A stretch of 17,837 nt of DNA from Bacillota bacterium (lineage in GTDB: Bacteria; Bacillota_A; Clostridia; Clostridiales; Clostridiaceae), in the NCBI GenBank assembly GCA_021780795.1, contig JAJXYA010000411.1:1-17837 (forward strand). Reading direction: 5' to 3'. The translations under genes and the position numbers were made by a program. Positions 7,913 through 15,223 of the stretch are shown here, piece by piece. Each line of letters opens with the position of its first letter. The first letter of the stretch is position 1. Below the pieces are notes generated by a model that did no database searches, was not told the origin of the DNA, and saw only the letters and a program-made list of their open reading frames with translations.

Positions 7913-8786
7913 GGATTTATTTACGAAAAGGCAATATGCAACGGTTAAACCTTCAGTAATAAAGAAAAGCGTTGCTGAAGCTGAAGAAAAGCCTACTATT
8001 CCTTCAGGAATGTGGACTAAATGTGATAAGTGTAATGTAGTGATTTATGGAGAAGACTTAGAAAATGCTAAGTATGTTTGTACATCTTGTGGTCATCATT
8101 TTAGATTAAATGCAAAAAAAAGAGTAAGAGCATTTTTTGATAAAGATACTTTTAAAGAATTTTGGAATGATTTAAAAACTACAAACCCGCTAAATTTTGA
8201 AGGTTATGAAGAAAAACTAAAAAGTGGAAAGTCCAAAACAGATAGCACCGAAGCAGTTGTTACTGGTGTTGGACAATTAAATGGATTAGATGTAGCCTGT
8301 GCAATTATGGATAGTTTTTTTATGATGGGAAGTATGGGAACCGTAGTTGGAGAAAAGATTACAAGGCTTGTAGAATATGCTACAGAAAATAGATTACCAG
8401 TTGTAATCTTTACAGCATCAGGTGGTGCCAGAATGCAAGAAGGAATTTTTTCACTTATGCAAATGGCAAAAATAAGTGCAGCACTTGCAAGACATGATGA
8501 AGCTGGTCTTTTATATATTTCAGTACTTACAGATCCCACAACTGGAGGCGTAACAGCAAGTTTTGCCATGGAAGGTGATATTATTCTAAGTGAACCCGAT
8601 GCACTAGTTGGATTTGCAGGAAGAAGAGTAATTGAAAATACAATAAAAGAAAGTCTTCCAGATGATTTTCAAAAAGCAGAATTTTTACTACAAAAAGGTT
8701 TTGTTGACAGTATTGTTGAAAGAAAGAACATGAGAGCATGTATATATAAAATTCTTATTTTACATGGGGTGAGAAATAATGGATAA
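7905..8786 (+). CDS. accD: Acetyl-CoA carboxylase carboxyltransferase subunit beta
   Basis: AccD forms the carboxyltransferase with AccA and moves the carboxyl group from biotin to acetyl-CoA. The 293-aa protein carries the four-Cys zinc ribbon typical of bacterial AccD (Cys40, Cys43, Cys59, Cys62), then the crotonase-like carboxyltransferase domain with [12 protein letters not shown] and [16 protein letters not shown]. Length is normal. It overlaps accC by 8 nt (ATGCTTAA) and accA by 8 nt (ATGGATAA), consistent with coupled translation of subunits needed in equal amounts. Confidence 0.95.
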   Translation: MLKDLFTKRQYATVKPSVIKKSVAEAEEKPTIPSGMWTKCDKCNVVIYGEDLENAKYVCTSCGHHFRLNAKKRVRAFFDKDTFKEFWNDLKTTNPLNFEGYEEKLKSGKSKTDSTEAVVTGVGQLNGLDVACAIMDSFFMMGSMGTVVGEKITRLVEYATENRLPVVIFTASGGARMQEGIFSLMQMAKISAALARHDEAGLLYISVLTDPTTGGVTASFAMEGDIILSEPDALVGFAGRRVIENTIKESLPDDFQKAEFLLQKGFVDSIVERKNMRACIYKILILHGVRNNG

Positions 8787-9597
8787 AGACTTTATAAAGA
8801 TAAATACAACGCCATGGGAAAATGTTGAAATTGCAAGGCATAAAGACAGACCGACTGGAAAATACTATATAGAAACTGTATTTAAAGATTTTATTGAATT
8901 TCATGGTGACAGATCTTTTGGAGATGATAAGTCTGTAATTGGAGGCATTGCATCATTTAATGATATAAGTGTTACAGTTATTGCAATAACAAAAGGTTCA
9001 AATACTACTGAAAATATTGAAAGAAATTTTGGAATGCCAAATCCAGAAGGATATAGAAAAGCATTAAGGCTTATGAAACAAGCTGAAAAATTTAAAAGAC
9101 CTGTAATTTGTTTTGTGGATACACCAGGTGCATTTCCAGGTATGGGCGCAGAAGAAAGAGGTCAAGGGCAAGCTATAGCAAACAATCTTTTTGAATTAAG
9201 TAGATTAAAAACTCCTATAATTTCTATAATTACAGGTGAAGGTGGAAGCGGAGGAGCATTAGCTTTAGCAGTAGCTGATAGAATTTTTATGCTAGAACAT
9301 TCTGTATACTCAATTCTTACACCAGAAGGATTTGCTTCAATATTATGGAAAGATGCGTCTAGAGCAAAAGAAGCAGCAGATGTTATGAAAATTACTGCCA
9401 AAGACTTAAAAGGTTTTAACATAATTGATGATGTTATAAAAGAACCCAGAGGTGGAGCTCATAAAAATCCAGCTAAAGCAGCTGATGGTATAAGGCTGAG
9501 TATATTAGATTCTCTAAAAGAATTAAAAGAAAAAGACTTAGATACTTTAATTAATGAAAGATATAATAAATATAGACAAATGGGTAACTTCTATTAA
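8779..9597 (+). CDS. accA: Acetyl-CoA carboxylase carboxyltransferase subunit alpha
   Basis: AccA is the partner of AccD. The 272-aa protein shows [25 protein letters not shown], the [16 protein letters not shown] segment and the oxyanion-hole region [15 protein letters not shown]. It is shorter than the E. coli protein (319 aa), mostly through a shorter N-terminal helical part; the short form is usual in clostridia. It is the last gene of the FAS II locus. No strong GC-rich terminator follows: only an AT-only 7-bp inverted repeat (TAAAATA 9607-9613 / TATTTTA 9629-9635) is visible, so transcription could continue into the next genes. Confidence 0.95.
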   Translation: MDKDFIKINTTPWENVEIARHKDRPTGKYYIETVFKDFIEFHGDRSFGDDKSVIGGIASFNDISVTVIAITKGSNTTENIERNFGMPNPEGYRKALRLMKQAEKFKRPVICFVDTPGAFPGMGAEERGQGQAIANNLFELSRLKTPIISIITGEGGSGGALALAVADRIFMLEHSVYSILTPEGFASILWKDASRAKEAADVMKITAKDLKGFNIIDDVIKEPRGGAHKNPAKAADGIRLSILDSLKELKEKDLDTLINERYNKYRQMGNFY

Positions 9598-9635
9598 TTA
9601 TTTTTTTAAAATATCAAATATTGTATGCTATTTTA

Positions 9636-9664
9636 TTTACAATGTGCATATAATATCGTATAAT
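9636..9664 (+). promoter_or_regulatory. Probable sigma-A promoter of the toxin-antitoxin operon
   Basis: TTTACA (9636-9641) and TATAAT (9659-9664) are separated by 17 bp, a near-consensus vegetative promoter 32 bp before the antitoxin start. Two further TATAAT hexamers (9649-9654, 9668-9673) make the exact start uncertain. Confidence 0.65.
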
Positions 9665-9666
9665 GT

Positions 9667-9680
9667 ATATAATATTATAT
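9667..9680. promoter_or_regulatory. Candidate autoregulatory operator, 14-bp palindrome
   Basis: ATATAATATTATAT is a perfect 14-bp palindrome placed just downstream of the -10 and 3 bp before the antitoxin ribosome binding site. Antitoxins of this class usually repress their own operon through such palindromes. It is purely A/T in an AT-rich region, so it could be accidental. Confidence 0.4.
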
Positions 9681-9696
9681 GATAGGAGATGATTTC

Positions 9697-9963
9697 ATGT
9701 CAAAAACTATAAACGTTAATATACGCATAGATGAAGAACTAAAGAAACAAGCAGAACAACTTTTTAGTGAGTTAGGGATGAATATGACAACTGCATTTAA
9801 TGTATTTGTACGTCAATCTATTCGTAATAGAGGTATTCCATTTGAAATTACTGCTCGTAATGATGATTTTAATAGTGACTATAATCAACAAGTCTTGAAA
9901 CAATCTATTGAACGTCTTGAACAAGGAAAAGGAACAGTTCATGAATTGATAGAGGTAGATTGA
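9697..9963 (+). CDS. RelB/DinJ-family antitoxin
   Basis: The 88-aa protein reads as a RelB/DinJ antitoxin: an N-terminal ribbon-helix-helix part (INVNIRIDEELKKQAEQLF, then LGMNMTTAFNVFVRQSI) with the family-typical GIPFEI at about residues 46-51, followed by a charged C-terminal stretch that normally wraps around the toxin. The ATG at 9697 has AGGAGAT (9684-9690) at the right distance; an in-frame ATG at 9679 lies in the candidate operator. The stop overlaps the toxin start in TGATG. It should neutralise the downstream YoeB-type ribonuclease and repress the operon. Canonical YoeB partners are YefM/Phd-type, so this is a mixed pair. Confidence 0.9.
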   Translation: MSKTINVNIRIDEELKKQAEQLFSELGMNMTTAFNVFVRQSIRNRGIPFEITARNDDFNSDYNQQVLKQSIERLEQGKGTVHELIEVD

Positions 9964-10226
9964 TGCTGAAAATTTGGGATGATGTTGCTTGGGAAGACTA
10001 TATATATTGGCAGACACAAGATAAAAAAACATTAAAACGTATTAATCAGATTATAAAAGATATTGAGAGAAATAGATATGATGGAATAGGTAAACCAGAA
10101 CCATTAAAAGGTGATTATTCTGGTTTCTGGAGTAGACGTATTGATGATAAAAATAGGTTTATTTATAAGATAGATGATAATAGTATAAAGATTGCTCAAT
10201 GCAAGACTCATTATGGAGATAAATAG
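9963..10226 (+). CDS. yoeB: YoeB/Txe-family toxin (ribosome-dependent mRNA interferase)
   Basis: The 87-aa protein matches YoeB along its length: WxDDVAWEDYIYWQ at the N-terminus, IKDIERN, GKPEPLKGDYSGFWSRRI in the middle and CKTHYGDK at the end. The catalytic residues of E. coli YoeB (Glu46, Arg65, His83, Tyr84) are all present at identical positions, so the toxin is predicted active: it cuts mRNA in the ribosomal A site. The ATG at 9963 shares one base with the antitoxin stop (TGATG); a TTG at 9960 would add one Met. A clear terminator follows 5 bp after the stop, so the pair is a self-contained operon. Confidence 0.93.
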   Translation: MLKIWDDVAWEDYIYWQTQDKKTLKRINQIIKDIERNRYDGIGKPEPLKGDYSGFWSRRIDDKNRFIYKIDDNSIKIAQCKTHYGDK

Positions 10227-10230
10227 TATT

Positions 10231-10258
10231 AGGAGTATCAGAAATGGTACTCTTTTTT
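10231..10258 (+). terminator. Rho-independent terminator of the toxin-antitoxin operon
   Basis: GAGTATCA (10233-10240) and TGGTACTC (10245-10252) form an 8-bp stem with one G.U pair and a GAAA tetraloop, followed by six T (10253-10258). Two more pairs extend the base of the stem into the T-run. Confidence 0.88.
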
Positions 10259-10312
10259 ATACTTTCTATATCATAATAAGTTTTAAATATGTTAACAACA
10301 TTTATTTAAAAC

Positions 10313-10330
10313 ACTCATTATGGAAATAAA
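10313..10330 (+). pseudogene. Ghost of a second YoeB-type toxin 3' end
   Basis: ACTCATTATGGAAATAAA matches the last codons of the intact toxin (10206-10223) in 17 of 18 bases. In the matching frame it reads THYGNK, where the intact gene reads THYGDK, and a TAA follows after one more codon. A stop codon lies just upstream (10307-10309), so only the tip remains. The match is short and could be chance, but it is in the expected neighbourhood and frame. Confidence 0.4.
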
Positions 10331-10358
10331 ATTTAATAGTTGATGTTGTTATAATTTT

Positions 10359-10426
10359 TAGGCACATGAAAATAAATAACAAGTCCTAAGTTGCCATGAA
10401 TATTTTTCATTTTTTGATTGGGCCTA
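10359..10426. repeat. Imperfect hairpin segment, possible dispersed element
   Basis: Outer arms TAGGC (10359-10363) and GCCTA (10422-10426) enclose inner arms ATGAAAA (10366-10372) and TTTTCAT (10404-10410). The segment lies in the gap between the toxin terminator and the next promoter and has no coding potential. A repeat family or small RNA is possible; nothing more can be read from it. Confidence 0.35.
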
Positions 10427-10460
10427 ATTATAAGAATAAAAAGAAGGTATAGTATTTTAA

Positions 10461-10481
10461 TAATTGACAATGGATGGTTGA
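10461..10481 (+). repeat. Three degenerate ATTGA heptamers
   Basis: TAATTGA, CAATGGA and TGGTTGA follow one another in 7-bp register. The second and third each have one change from the NNATTGA unit that fills the fabD-fabG and fabF-accB spacers. It suggests the same repeat at a third place, heavily decayed. Confidence 0.4.
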
Positions 10482-10501
10482 AGCAATTAATTGAAGTACC
10501 A

Positions 10502-10529
10502 TTGGATTAAGAAGTATCTATGATATAAT
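10502..10529 (+). promoter_or_regulatory. Probable promoter of the AAA-nuclease gene
   Basis: TTGGAT (10502-10507) and TATAAT (10524-10529) are spaced by 16 bp, giving a leader of about 70 nt. The leader holds a perfect 7-bp inverted repeat GCATATG (10542-10548) / CATATGC (10567-10573), which could act as an operator or an mRNA hairpin. Confidence 0.5.
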
Positions 10530-10604
10530 CATTATTATAAAGCATATGTGATTTGTTATTTTCTTTCATATGCATAAATTAAAAGTTCAAGGTGGTGTAT
10601 TTTT

Positions 10605-12173
10605 ATGGTTATGCAGAAAAGGTTTAATAGCACAGGGGTTTGTGTTTCAAGAAAACATTATATGGTTGATATAAGTAATAAACTTGAACAAATAAAAAAG
10701 CTTATAGATAATGAATTTTATTTTACAATAAATAAGCCTAGACAGTATGGGAAAACAACGACTTTAAATGAAATAAATAATGCATTAAAGAACATGTATT
10801 TAGTCATAAATTTAAGTTTTGAGGGAATTGGTGATATTGTATTTCAAGATGAAAAAAGTTTTTGTAATAAGTTTTTGAAATTAATGGTTAAAGAATTAAA
10901 TTTTGTAGATAAAGAAGAAAGTGAAAAATTAGCTAATTTAAGTTTGGATATTCATGATATTGAAGAATTATCAGAAGCAATAACAAAATTTGTGGAGAAT
11001 GCTAAAAAGGAAGTAATTTTGATTATAGATGAAGTAGATAAAAGTTCAAATAATCAATTGTTTTTAAGTTTTATTGGTATGCTTAGAAATAAGTATTTAG
11101 CTAGAGAGATTGGACGGGATTTCACTTTTAAAAGCGTTATTTTAGCAGGATTATATGATGTTAAAAGTTTAAAATTGAAAATTAGAAGTGAAGAGGATGG
11201 AAAATTTAACTCTCCATGGAATATTGCTGTAGATTTTAATGTGGATATGAGTTTTTCGCCAAATGAAATAAGTACAATGTTAAATGAATACTGCATTGAA
11301 AATTCTCTTTCAATGAATATAGATAAACTAAGTGAAGAATTATACTTTTTTACAGGTGGATATCCTTTTTTAGTTAGCAGGATATGCCAAATTATTGATG
11401 AAAAAATTTACGAAGCAGATAAAAAACCTTGGAATATTGAAGATATTCAAAATGCAGTTAAGATGATCTTAGAAGAAAAAAATACTTTGTTTGATAGCTT
11501 GATTAAGAATTTAGAAAATAATAAAGATCTTTATGATTATATTGAAGACATAATAGTAAGAGGAAATGATAAAGGTTTTAATAATTATAATCCAGTCATT
11601 GAACTTGGAAACACTTATGGTTATTTTAAAAATAATAATGGGAAAGTAGCTATATCCAATAAGATATTTGGAGAAATAATATATAGTTATATGATATCTA
11701 AGCTCGAAAATAATTATAGTAAAATGGATGCTTATAATTTTAAAGGAGCATTTATTAAAGAAAATGGAGAATTAGATATAGAAAAAATCCTAAAGAAATT
11801 TCAGCAATTTATGAAAGAACAATATTCCTCGAAAGATAAGGAATTTGTAGAGTATCATGGAAGATTATTATTTTTAGCGTTCATAAAGCCAATAATCAAT
11901 GGAACAGGATTTGATTTTAAGGAAGTTCAAGTTTCAGAAGAAAAAAGATTAGATGTAGTTATAACCTATAACAGTTTTAAGTATATAATTGAAATGAAAA
12001 TTTGGAGGGGATTAAAATATCATGAAGATGGAGTCAAACAACTTTGTGATTATTTAGATATACATGATTTAAATAAAGGATACTTGCTAATTTTTAATTT
12101 TAATAAGAATAAAGAATTTAAAGAAGAAAGAGTGAGTGTTGAAGGAAAAGATATTTTTGAAGTTTATGTGTAG
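10605..12173 (+). CDS. AAA-like ATPase with C-terminal PD-(D/E)XK nuclease-like domain
   Basis: The 522-aa protein has two parts. The N-terminal ATPase (about residues 15-290) shows a P-loop PRQYGKTT with Lys50/Thr51, a Walker B strand VILIIDEVD with Asp142/Glu143, and GGYPFLVSRICQ further on, as in AAA-like ATPases of the family common in clostridia and Bacteroidetes. The C-terminal part (about 405-522) shows a restriction-endonuclease-fold core: Asp450 in RLDVVI, then Glu463-x-Lys465 in IIEMKIW, then QLCDY (QxxxY, as in RecB-type nucleases). All key residues are present, so an active nuclease is plausible. Biological role is not established; mobile-element or defence functions are guesses. 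The ATG at 10605 has AAGGTGGT (10589-10596). It is a single-gene unit between the toxin operon and hutP. Confidence 0.8.
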   Translation: MVMQKRFNSTGVCVSRKHYMVDISNKLEQIKKLIDNEFYFTINKPRQYGKTTTLNEINNALKNMYLVINLSFEGIGDIVFQDEKSFCNKFLKLMVKELNFVDKEESEKLANLSLDIHDIEELSEAITKFVENAKKEVILIIDEVDKSSNNQLFLSFIGMLRNKYLAREIGRDFTFKSVILAGLYDVKSLKLKIRSEEDGKFNSPWNIAVDFNVDMSFSPNEISTMLNEYCIENSLSMNIDKLSEELYFFTGGYPFLVSRICQIIDEKIYEADKKPWNIEDIQNAVKMILEEKNTLFDSLIKNLENNKDLYDYIEDIIVRGNDKGFNNYNPVIELGNTYGYFKNNNGKVAISNKIFGEIIYSYMISKLENNYSKMDAYNFKGAFIKENGELDIEKILKKFQQFMKEQYSSKDKEFVEYHGRLLFLAFIKPIINGTGFDFKEVQVSEEKRLDVVITYNSFKYIIEMKIWRGLKYHEDGVKQLCDYLDIHDLNKGYLLIFNFNKNKEFKEERVSVEGKDIFEVYV

Positions 12174-12213
12174 GAAATTATGAATGTGAAATAAATCAAG
12201 GAGTGTGTGTAGG

Positions 12214-12627
12214 ATGGAAAGTAATAGTACAATAGTTGCTAAAATTGCAACTAAGATGGCTATATGTAATAGAAATGAAGAAGATGATTTGAAGAGGTTT
12301 TATAATGAACAAGGGATAAAGGTTACAGCGGTAAATGTAGGAGGTAATATTAATTCATCTGTATCTAAGATATTAGAGAGTGCTTTAGTTGCAGCAAAAA
12401 GAAATGAATTAATAAGAGATGAACATTTACATGAAGGGGCTGTTATAGGTGCAACTAGAGACGCAATAATTCAGGCTTCTTCTAGAGCTAATGGCCTAAA
12501 TGTCGGAGGTAAAATAGGTATAGCAAGACGTGGTGAACATATATCAGTTTGCATATTTTTAAGCATTGGATTATTACACTTGGATGAAGTAGTTATTGGA
12601 ATAGGACATAGATCTTTACCGATATAG
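12214..12627 (+). CDS. HutP-family RNA-binding regulator (orphan)
   Basis: The 137-aa protein resembles HutP, the L-histidine- and Mg2+-dependent antiterminator of the Bacillus hut operon: an N-terminal helix-strand unit, a central HLHEGAVIGATRDAI segment comparable to the HALYHATMEAL region, strands with GGKIGIARRG, and a C-terminus GIGHRSLPI comparable to the GINHI end. His71, His73 and His132 are present, but by eye the positions of the two central metal-binding His residues of B. subtilis HutP are Gly here, so ligand binding may differ. AAGGAG (12198-12203) supports the ATG at 12214; an in-frame GTG lies 9 nt upstream. No hut genes are nearby. It starts 40 bp after the AAA-nuclease gene, so co-transcription is likely. 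Confidence 0.82.
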   Translation: MESNSTIVAKIATKMAICNRNEEDDLKRFYNEQGIKVTAVNVGGNINSSVSKILESALVAAKRNELIRDEHLHEGAVIGATRDAIIQASSRANGLNVGGKIGIARRGEHISVCIFLSIGLLHLDEVVIGIGHRSLPI

Positions 12628-12651
12628 ATAATGGTAGTAAGGAGAATGAAC

Positions 12652-12929
12652 ATGAAGAGTATAAACTATGAAGATATGATATTGAAACAATTTTGTATGC
12701 ATTTGCAAATAAATTTTTAGCGGGTAGAGATTTAAAAAAAATAGAGGAGGAACTTAGTATGACTGAATTAGGTAAAGGTTTAATGGAAAGAGGAGAAAAT
12801 AAAAAAGTTATTGAAATAGTTAAAAATTCAATAAAAAATGGATTAGATAATCAAATGATAAGCTCGATAACAGGGCTAACAATTGAAAAGATTCAAGGAA
12901 TAAGAGAAGCTATCGAATATGAAGAGTAA
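12652..12929 (+). pseudogene. Decayed C-terminal part of an Rpn/PD-(D/E)XK transposase-family gene
   Basis: Bases 12672-12929 are open and translate to a peptide containing IETILYAFANKFLAGRDLKK, then MTELGKGLMERGENKK, and ending in SSITGLTIEKIQGIREAIEYEE. This is the typical C-terminal tail of Rpn-type recombination-promoting nucleases / putative transposases. The catalytic N-terminal domain is absent. An ATG with AAGGAGAA upstream (12640-12647) starts at 12652 in a different frame (MKSINYEDM...) and stops at 12720, so a deletion or frameshift appears to have joined a start region to the tail. A short internal start at 12760 (ATG, after GAGGAGG) could still make a 56-aa product. I consider it a remnant. 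The catalytic core is not visible anywhere in the window. Confidence 0.6.
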
Positions 12930-12989
12930 ATTAGTGTGCATAAAATAATGTAACAATAAAAAAATAAGTCAATTGATTAGGAATGGGGG

Positions 12990-13043
12990 ACAAAAGCATG
13001 CCCCTTATTTCTAGTTTGGTATACACATTCAAAATATAAGTGT
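12990..13043 (+). repeat. Solo end fragment of a dispersed palindromic element
   Basis: These 54 bp match 16179-16231 with one gap and about ten substitutions, beginning ACAAAAGCATGC and ending ATAAGTGT in both. The partner is the right end of the large palindromic element at 15987-16231. Here the left arm and hairpin apex are missing. A run GGGG (12985-12988) can pair with CCCC (13001-13004) and the sequence TTATTTCT follows, a weak terminator-like structure. Confidence 0.75.
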
Positions 13044-13186
13044 AATTTGGACATACTTATATAATATTTATATTAAAAAATTAAAAAACACTTAAAATCA
13101 GCGAAGGTGAACTTTACAACTATTTTAAATTATGATATTATAACTTAAAAGATTTATAAATTATTGTCAATTTATTTGAGCATTTA

Positions 13187-13239
13187 TTATAAATATACGT
13201 ATATATTTATAATAGTAGTATTTGGGTTATGTGTATAAT
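13187..13239 (+). promoter_or_regulatory. Palindrome and probable -10 before the ABC importer
   Basis: TTATAAATA (13187-13195) and TATTTATAA (13204-13212) are perfect arms around a centre that contains TACGTA. A TATAAT (13234-13239) lies 54 bp before the importer start; its -35 would fall on or next to the palindrome but has no good hexamer. An alternative is TTGTCA (13164-13169) with TATAAA (13188-13193) at 18 bp. A repressor site is plausible. I see no T-box or riboswitch pattern in the rest of the 12930-13292 gap. Confidence 0.4.
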
Positions 13240-13292
13240 CTAGGAGTATAGTAGGGAATTGACAATGATAAGAATAATAGGAGGATAGGATT

Positions 13293-14309
13293 ATGGTAGG
13301 AAAAAGAAAGTTAGCAATGTTATTATGTACGGTTTTAGTTGGAGGAATCCTTGCAGGATGCGGAAAAAGTGCGACAGATTCTAAAGGCGGAACTACAGCG
13401 TCATCAGAAATGAAAAATATTGGAGTTGTACAATTAGTACAACATGATGCTTTAGATGCATCTAATAAAGGCTTTGTTGATGGATTAAAAGAAAAAGGAT
13501 ATGAAGAAGGAAAAAATATTAAAATTGAACAACAAAATGCTCAAGGTGAACAAGCTAATGCACAAACTATTAGTAAACAATTTGTAGATGCAAAAAAAGA
13601 TTTAATTTTTGCAATTGCAACACCAGCAGCTCAAGCAGCATATAATTCTACTAAAGATATACCAATAGTATTTACTGCAGTAACAGATCCAGTAAAAGCA
13701 GAAATCGCAAAAGATTGGAAGAGTTCAGGCACTAATGTTACAGGTACATCGGATAAAGTTCCTGTGGACAAGCAAATAGAATTATTAAAGAAATTAATTC
13801 CAAATGCTAAAACTGTAGGAGTAATTTATAGTACTTCAGAAACAAATTCAGTGGTTCAAGTTGATGAACTTAAAGCTGCAGCATCAAAACAAGGACTAGC
13901 AGTAAAAGAAATTGGAGTTACTACTGTAAATGAAATAAATCAAAACTTATCAAGTGCTCTTGGAGATATTGATGTATTATACACACCAACAGATAATATA
14001 GTAGCTTCAGGATATGCATTAGTAGGTAAACTTTGTGTAGAAAAAAATATTCCTATTATAGGTGCAGAAGAAGCCATTGTAACTAAAGGTGGTCTTGCAT
14101 CAATAGGTATAGATTATTATAAATTAGGAAAAGAAGCAGGATTTAAAGCTGCTGAAGTATTAGATGGAAAGAAACCTTCAGACGTTGAAATAACTACATT
14201 AAGTGATATGTCATTTACTATAAACACAGATGTTGCGAAGAAGTTAAATATAACAATTCCACAAGATATAGAAGCAACTGCTAAAAAGGTAACTGGAGGC
14301 GTTGAGTAG
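13293..14309 (+). CDS. ABC importer substrate-binding lipoprotein (TrpX-like, COG2984 type)
   Basis: The 338-aa protein has a lipoprotein signal peptide: basic MVGKRK, a hydrophobic stretch and the lipobox ILAGC with Cys23 as the lipidation site. The mature part has the two-lobed fold typical of the family, with IGVVQLVQHDALDASNKGFVDGL at the start, TPAAQAAYNSTKDIPIVFTAVTDPV in the first lobe, VGVIYSTSETNS after the hinge, and TPTDNIV. Related binding proteins are annotated as tryptophan/tyrosine or unknown-solute binders, so an aromatic amino acid or similar small molecule is possible but unproven. AGGAGG at 13279-13284 supports the ATG. The stop shares one base with the permease start (TAGTG), so the three genes form an operon. 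Confidence 0.9.
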   Translation: MVGKRKLAMLLCTVLVGGILAGCGKSATDSKGGTTASSEMKNIGVVQLVQHDALDASNKGFVDGLKEKGYEEGKNIKIEQQNAQGEQANAQTISKQFVDAKKDLIFAIATPAAQAAYNSTKDIPIVFTAVTDPVKAEIAKDWKSSGTNVTGTSDKVPVDKQIELLKKLIPNAKTVGVIYSTSETNSVVQVDELKAAASKQGLAVKEIGVTTVNEINQNLSSALGDIDVLYTPTDNIVASGYALVGKLCVEKNIPIIGAEEAIVTKGGLASIGIDYYKLGKEAGFKAAEVLDGKKPSDVEITTLSDMSFTINTDVAKKLNITIPQDIEATAKKVTGGVE

Positions 14310-15223
14310 TGGGTGTTTTAATTAACATTTTAGAACAAGGACTACTATTCTCAATTGTTGCAATTGCAGTATATATAACTTACAAGATATTAGATTTTCC
14401 GGACATGTCCGTTGATGGTACTTTTCCTATGGGAGCTGCTATTTCAGCAGCTCTACTAGTACAAGGTGTTAATCCATGGCTTAGTATTATTGCAGCAGCT
14501 ATTGGAGGCGCAATAGCTGGCGCAATAACAGGAATTTTACACGTTAAGTTTAAAATTGATAATTTAATGGCTGGAATACTTGTTATGATAGGATTATATT
14601 CAATAAACCTAAGAATAATGGGAAAAGCAAATGTTCCTTTATTCAATACACCAAATGTATTTAAATTAGGAATACCGACTATGGTTATTATTATAGTATT
14701 ACTTGCTATAGTAAAAATATTGCTTGATTTATATTTGAAAACAAAATCAGGATTTTTACTTAGAGCAGTAGGAGATAATGAACAAGTAGTATCTTCAATT
14801 GGAATTAATAAAGATATGGTTAAAATATTAGGACTTGTAATAAGTAATGCACTAGCTGCATCAGCAGGAGCATTAATGGCTCAATATCAAGGGTTTAGTG
14901 ATGTCGGAATGGGAACAGGAACTGTTGTAATGGGTCTTGCTGCAGTAATTATTGGAAGTTCATTATTTGAAAAAATATCTTTTGTAAAAGCAACTACACT
15001 ATCAATATTTGGTGCAATTATTTACAAAGGTGCAATTGCCCTTGTTTTAAAATATGGAGGAGTAATAGGATTAACTGCTAATGATTTAAAATTAATGACA
15101 GCAGTAATTGTAGTTATAGCACTATGTTCTAACAATGGAATTTTTAAATTCAAGAAGAAAAAACTTGTGGAAGGTGGTGCACAAGAAGATGTTAAGTGTA
15201 AGACAACTATCCAAGGTATTTAA
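14309..15223 (+). CDS. ABC importer permease (COG4120 type)
   Basis: The 304-aa hydrophobic protein is the membrane channel of the importer, of the LivH/branched-chain permease superfamily. It shows about eight membrane segments, for example near residues 10-27, 40-62, 64-78 and 118-137. The motif DFPDMSVDGTFPMGAAISA near the N-terminus is characteristic of this group, and LRAVGDNEQVVSSIGIN is the cytoplasmic loop that should contact the ATPase. The start is GTG at 14309, overlapping the lipoprotein stop by one base, with GGAGG (14295-14299) upstream. The C-terminal tail (KKKKLVEGG...) overlaps the start of the ATPase gene by 35 nt, longer than usual and perhaps due to loss of an earlier stop. 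Confidence 0.9.
   Translation: MGVLINILEQGLLFSIVAIAVYITYKILDFPDMSVDGTFPMGAAISAALLVQGVNPWLSIIAAAIGGAIAGAITGILHVKFKIDNLMAGILVMIGLYSINLRIMGKANVPLFNTPNVFKLGIPTMVIIIVLLAIVKILLDLYLKTKSGFLLRAVGDNEQVVSSIGINKDMVKILGLVISNALAASAGALMAQYQGFSDVGMGTGTVVMGLAAVIIGSSLFEKISFVKATTLSIFGAIIYKGAIALVLKYGGVIGLTANDLKLMTAVIVVIALCSNNGIFKFKKKKLVEGGAQEDVKCKTTIQGI

Noticed and set aside
9601..9640. Terminator after accA
   Set aside because: Only an A/T-only 7-bp inverted repeat with a 15-nt loop and no proper T-run after it; too weak to call.
9772..10032. Minus-strand frame opposite the toxin-antitoxin genes
   Set aside because: The + strand genes have full family matches and catalytic residues; the antisense frame has no recognisable domain or ribosome binding site.
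13044..13292. T-box or riboswitch controlling the ABC importer
   Set aside because: No T-box sequence, no terminator/antiterminator pair and no known aptamer core was seen; only an AT palindrome and promoter-like hexamers.
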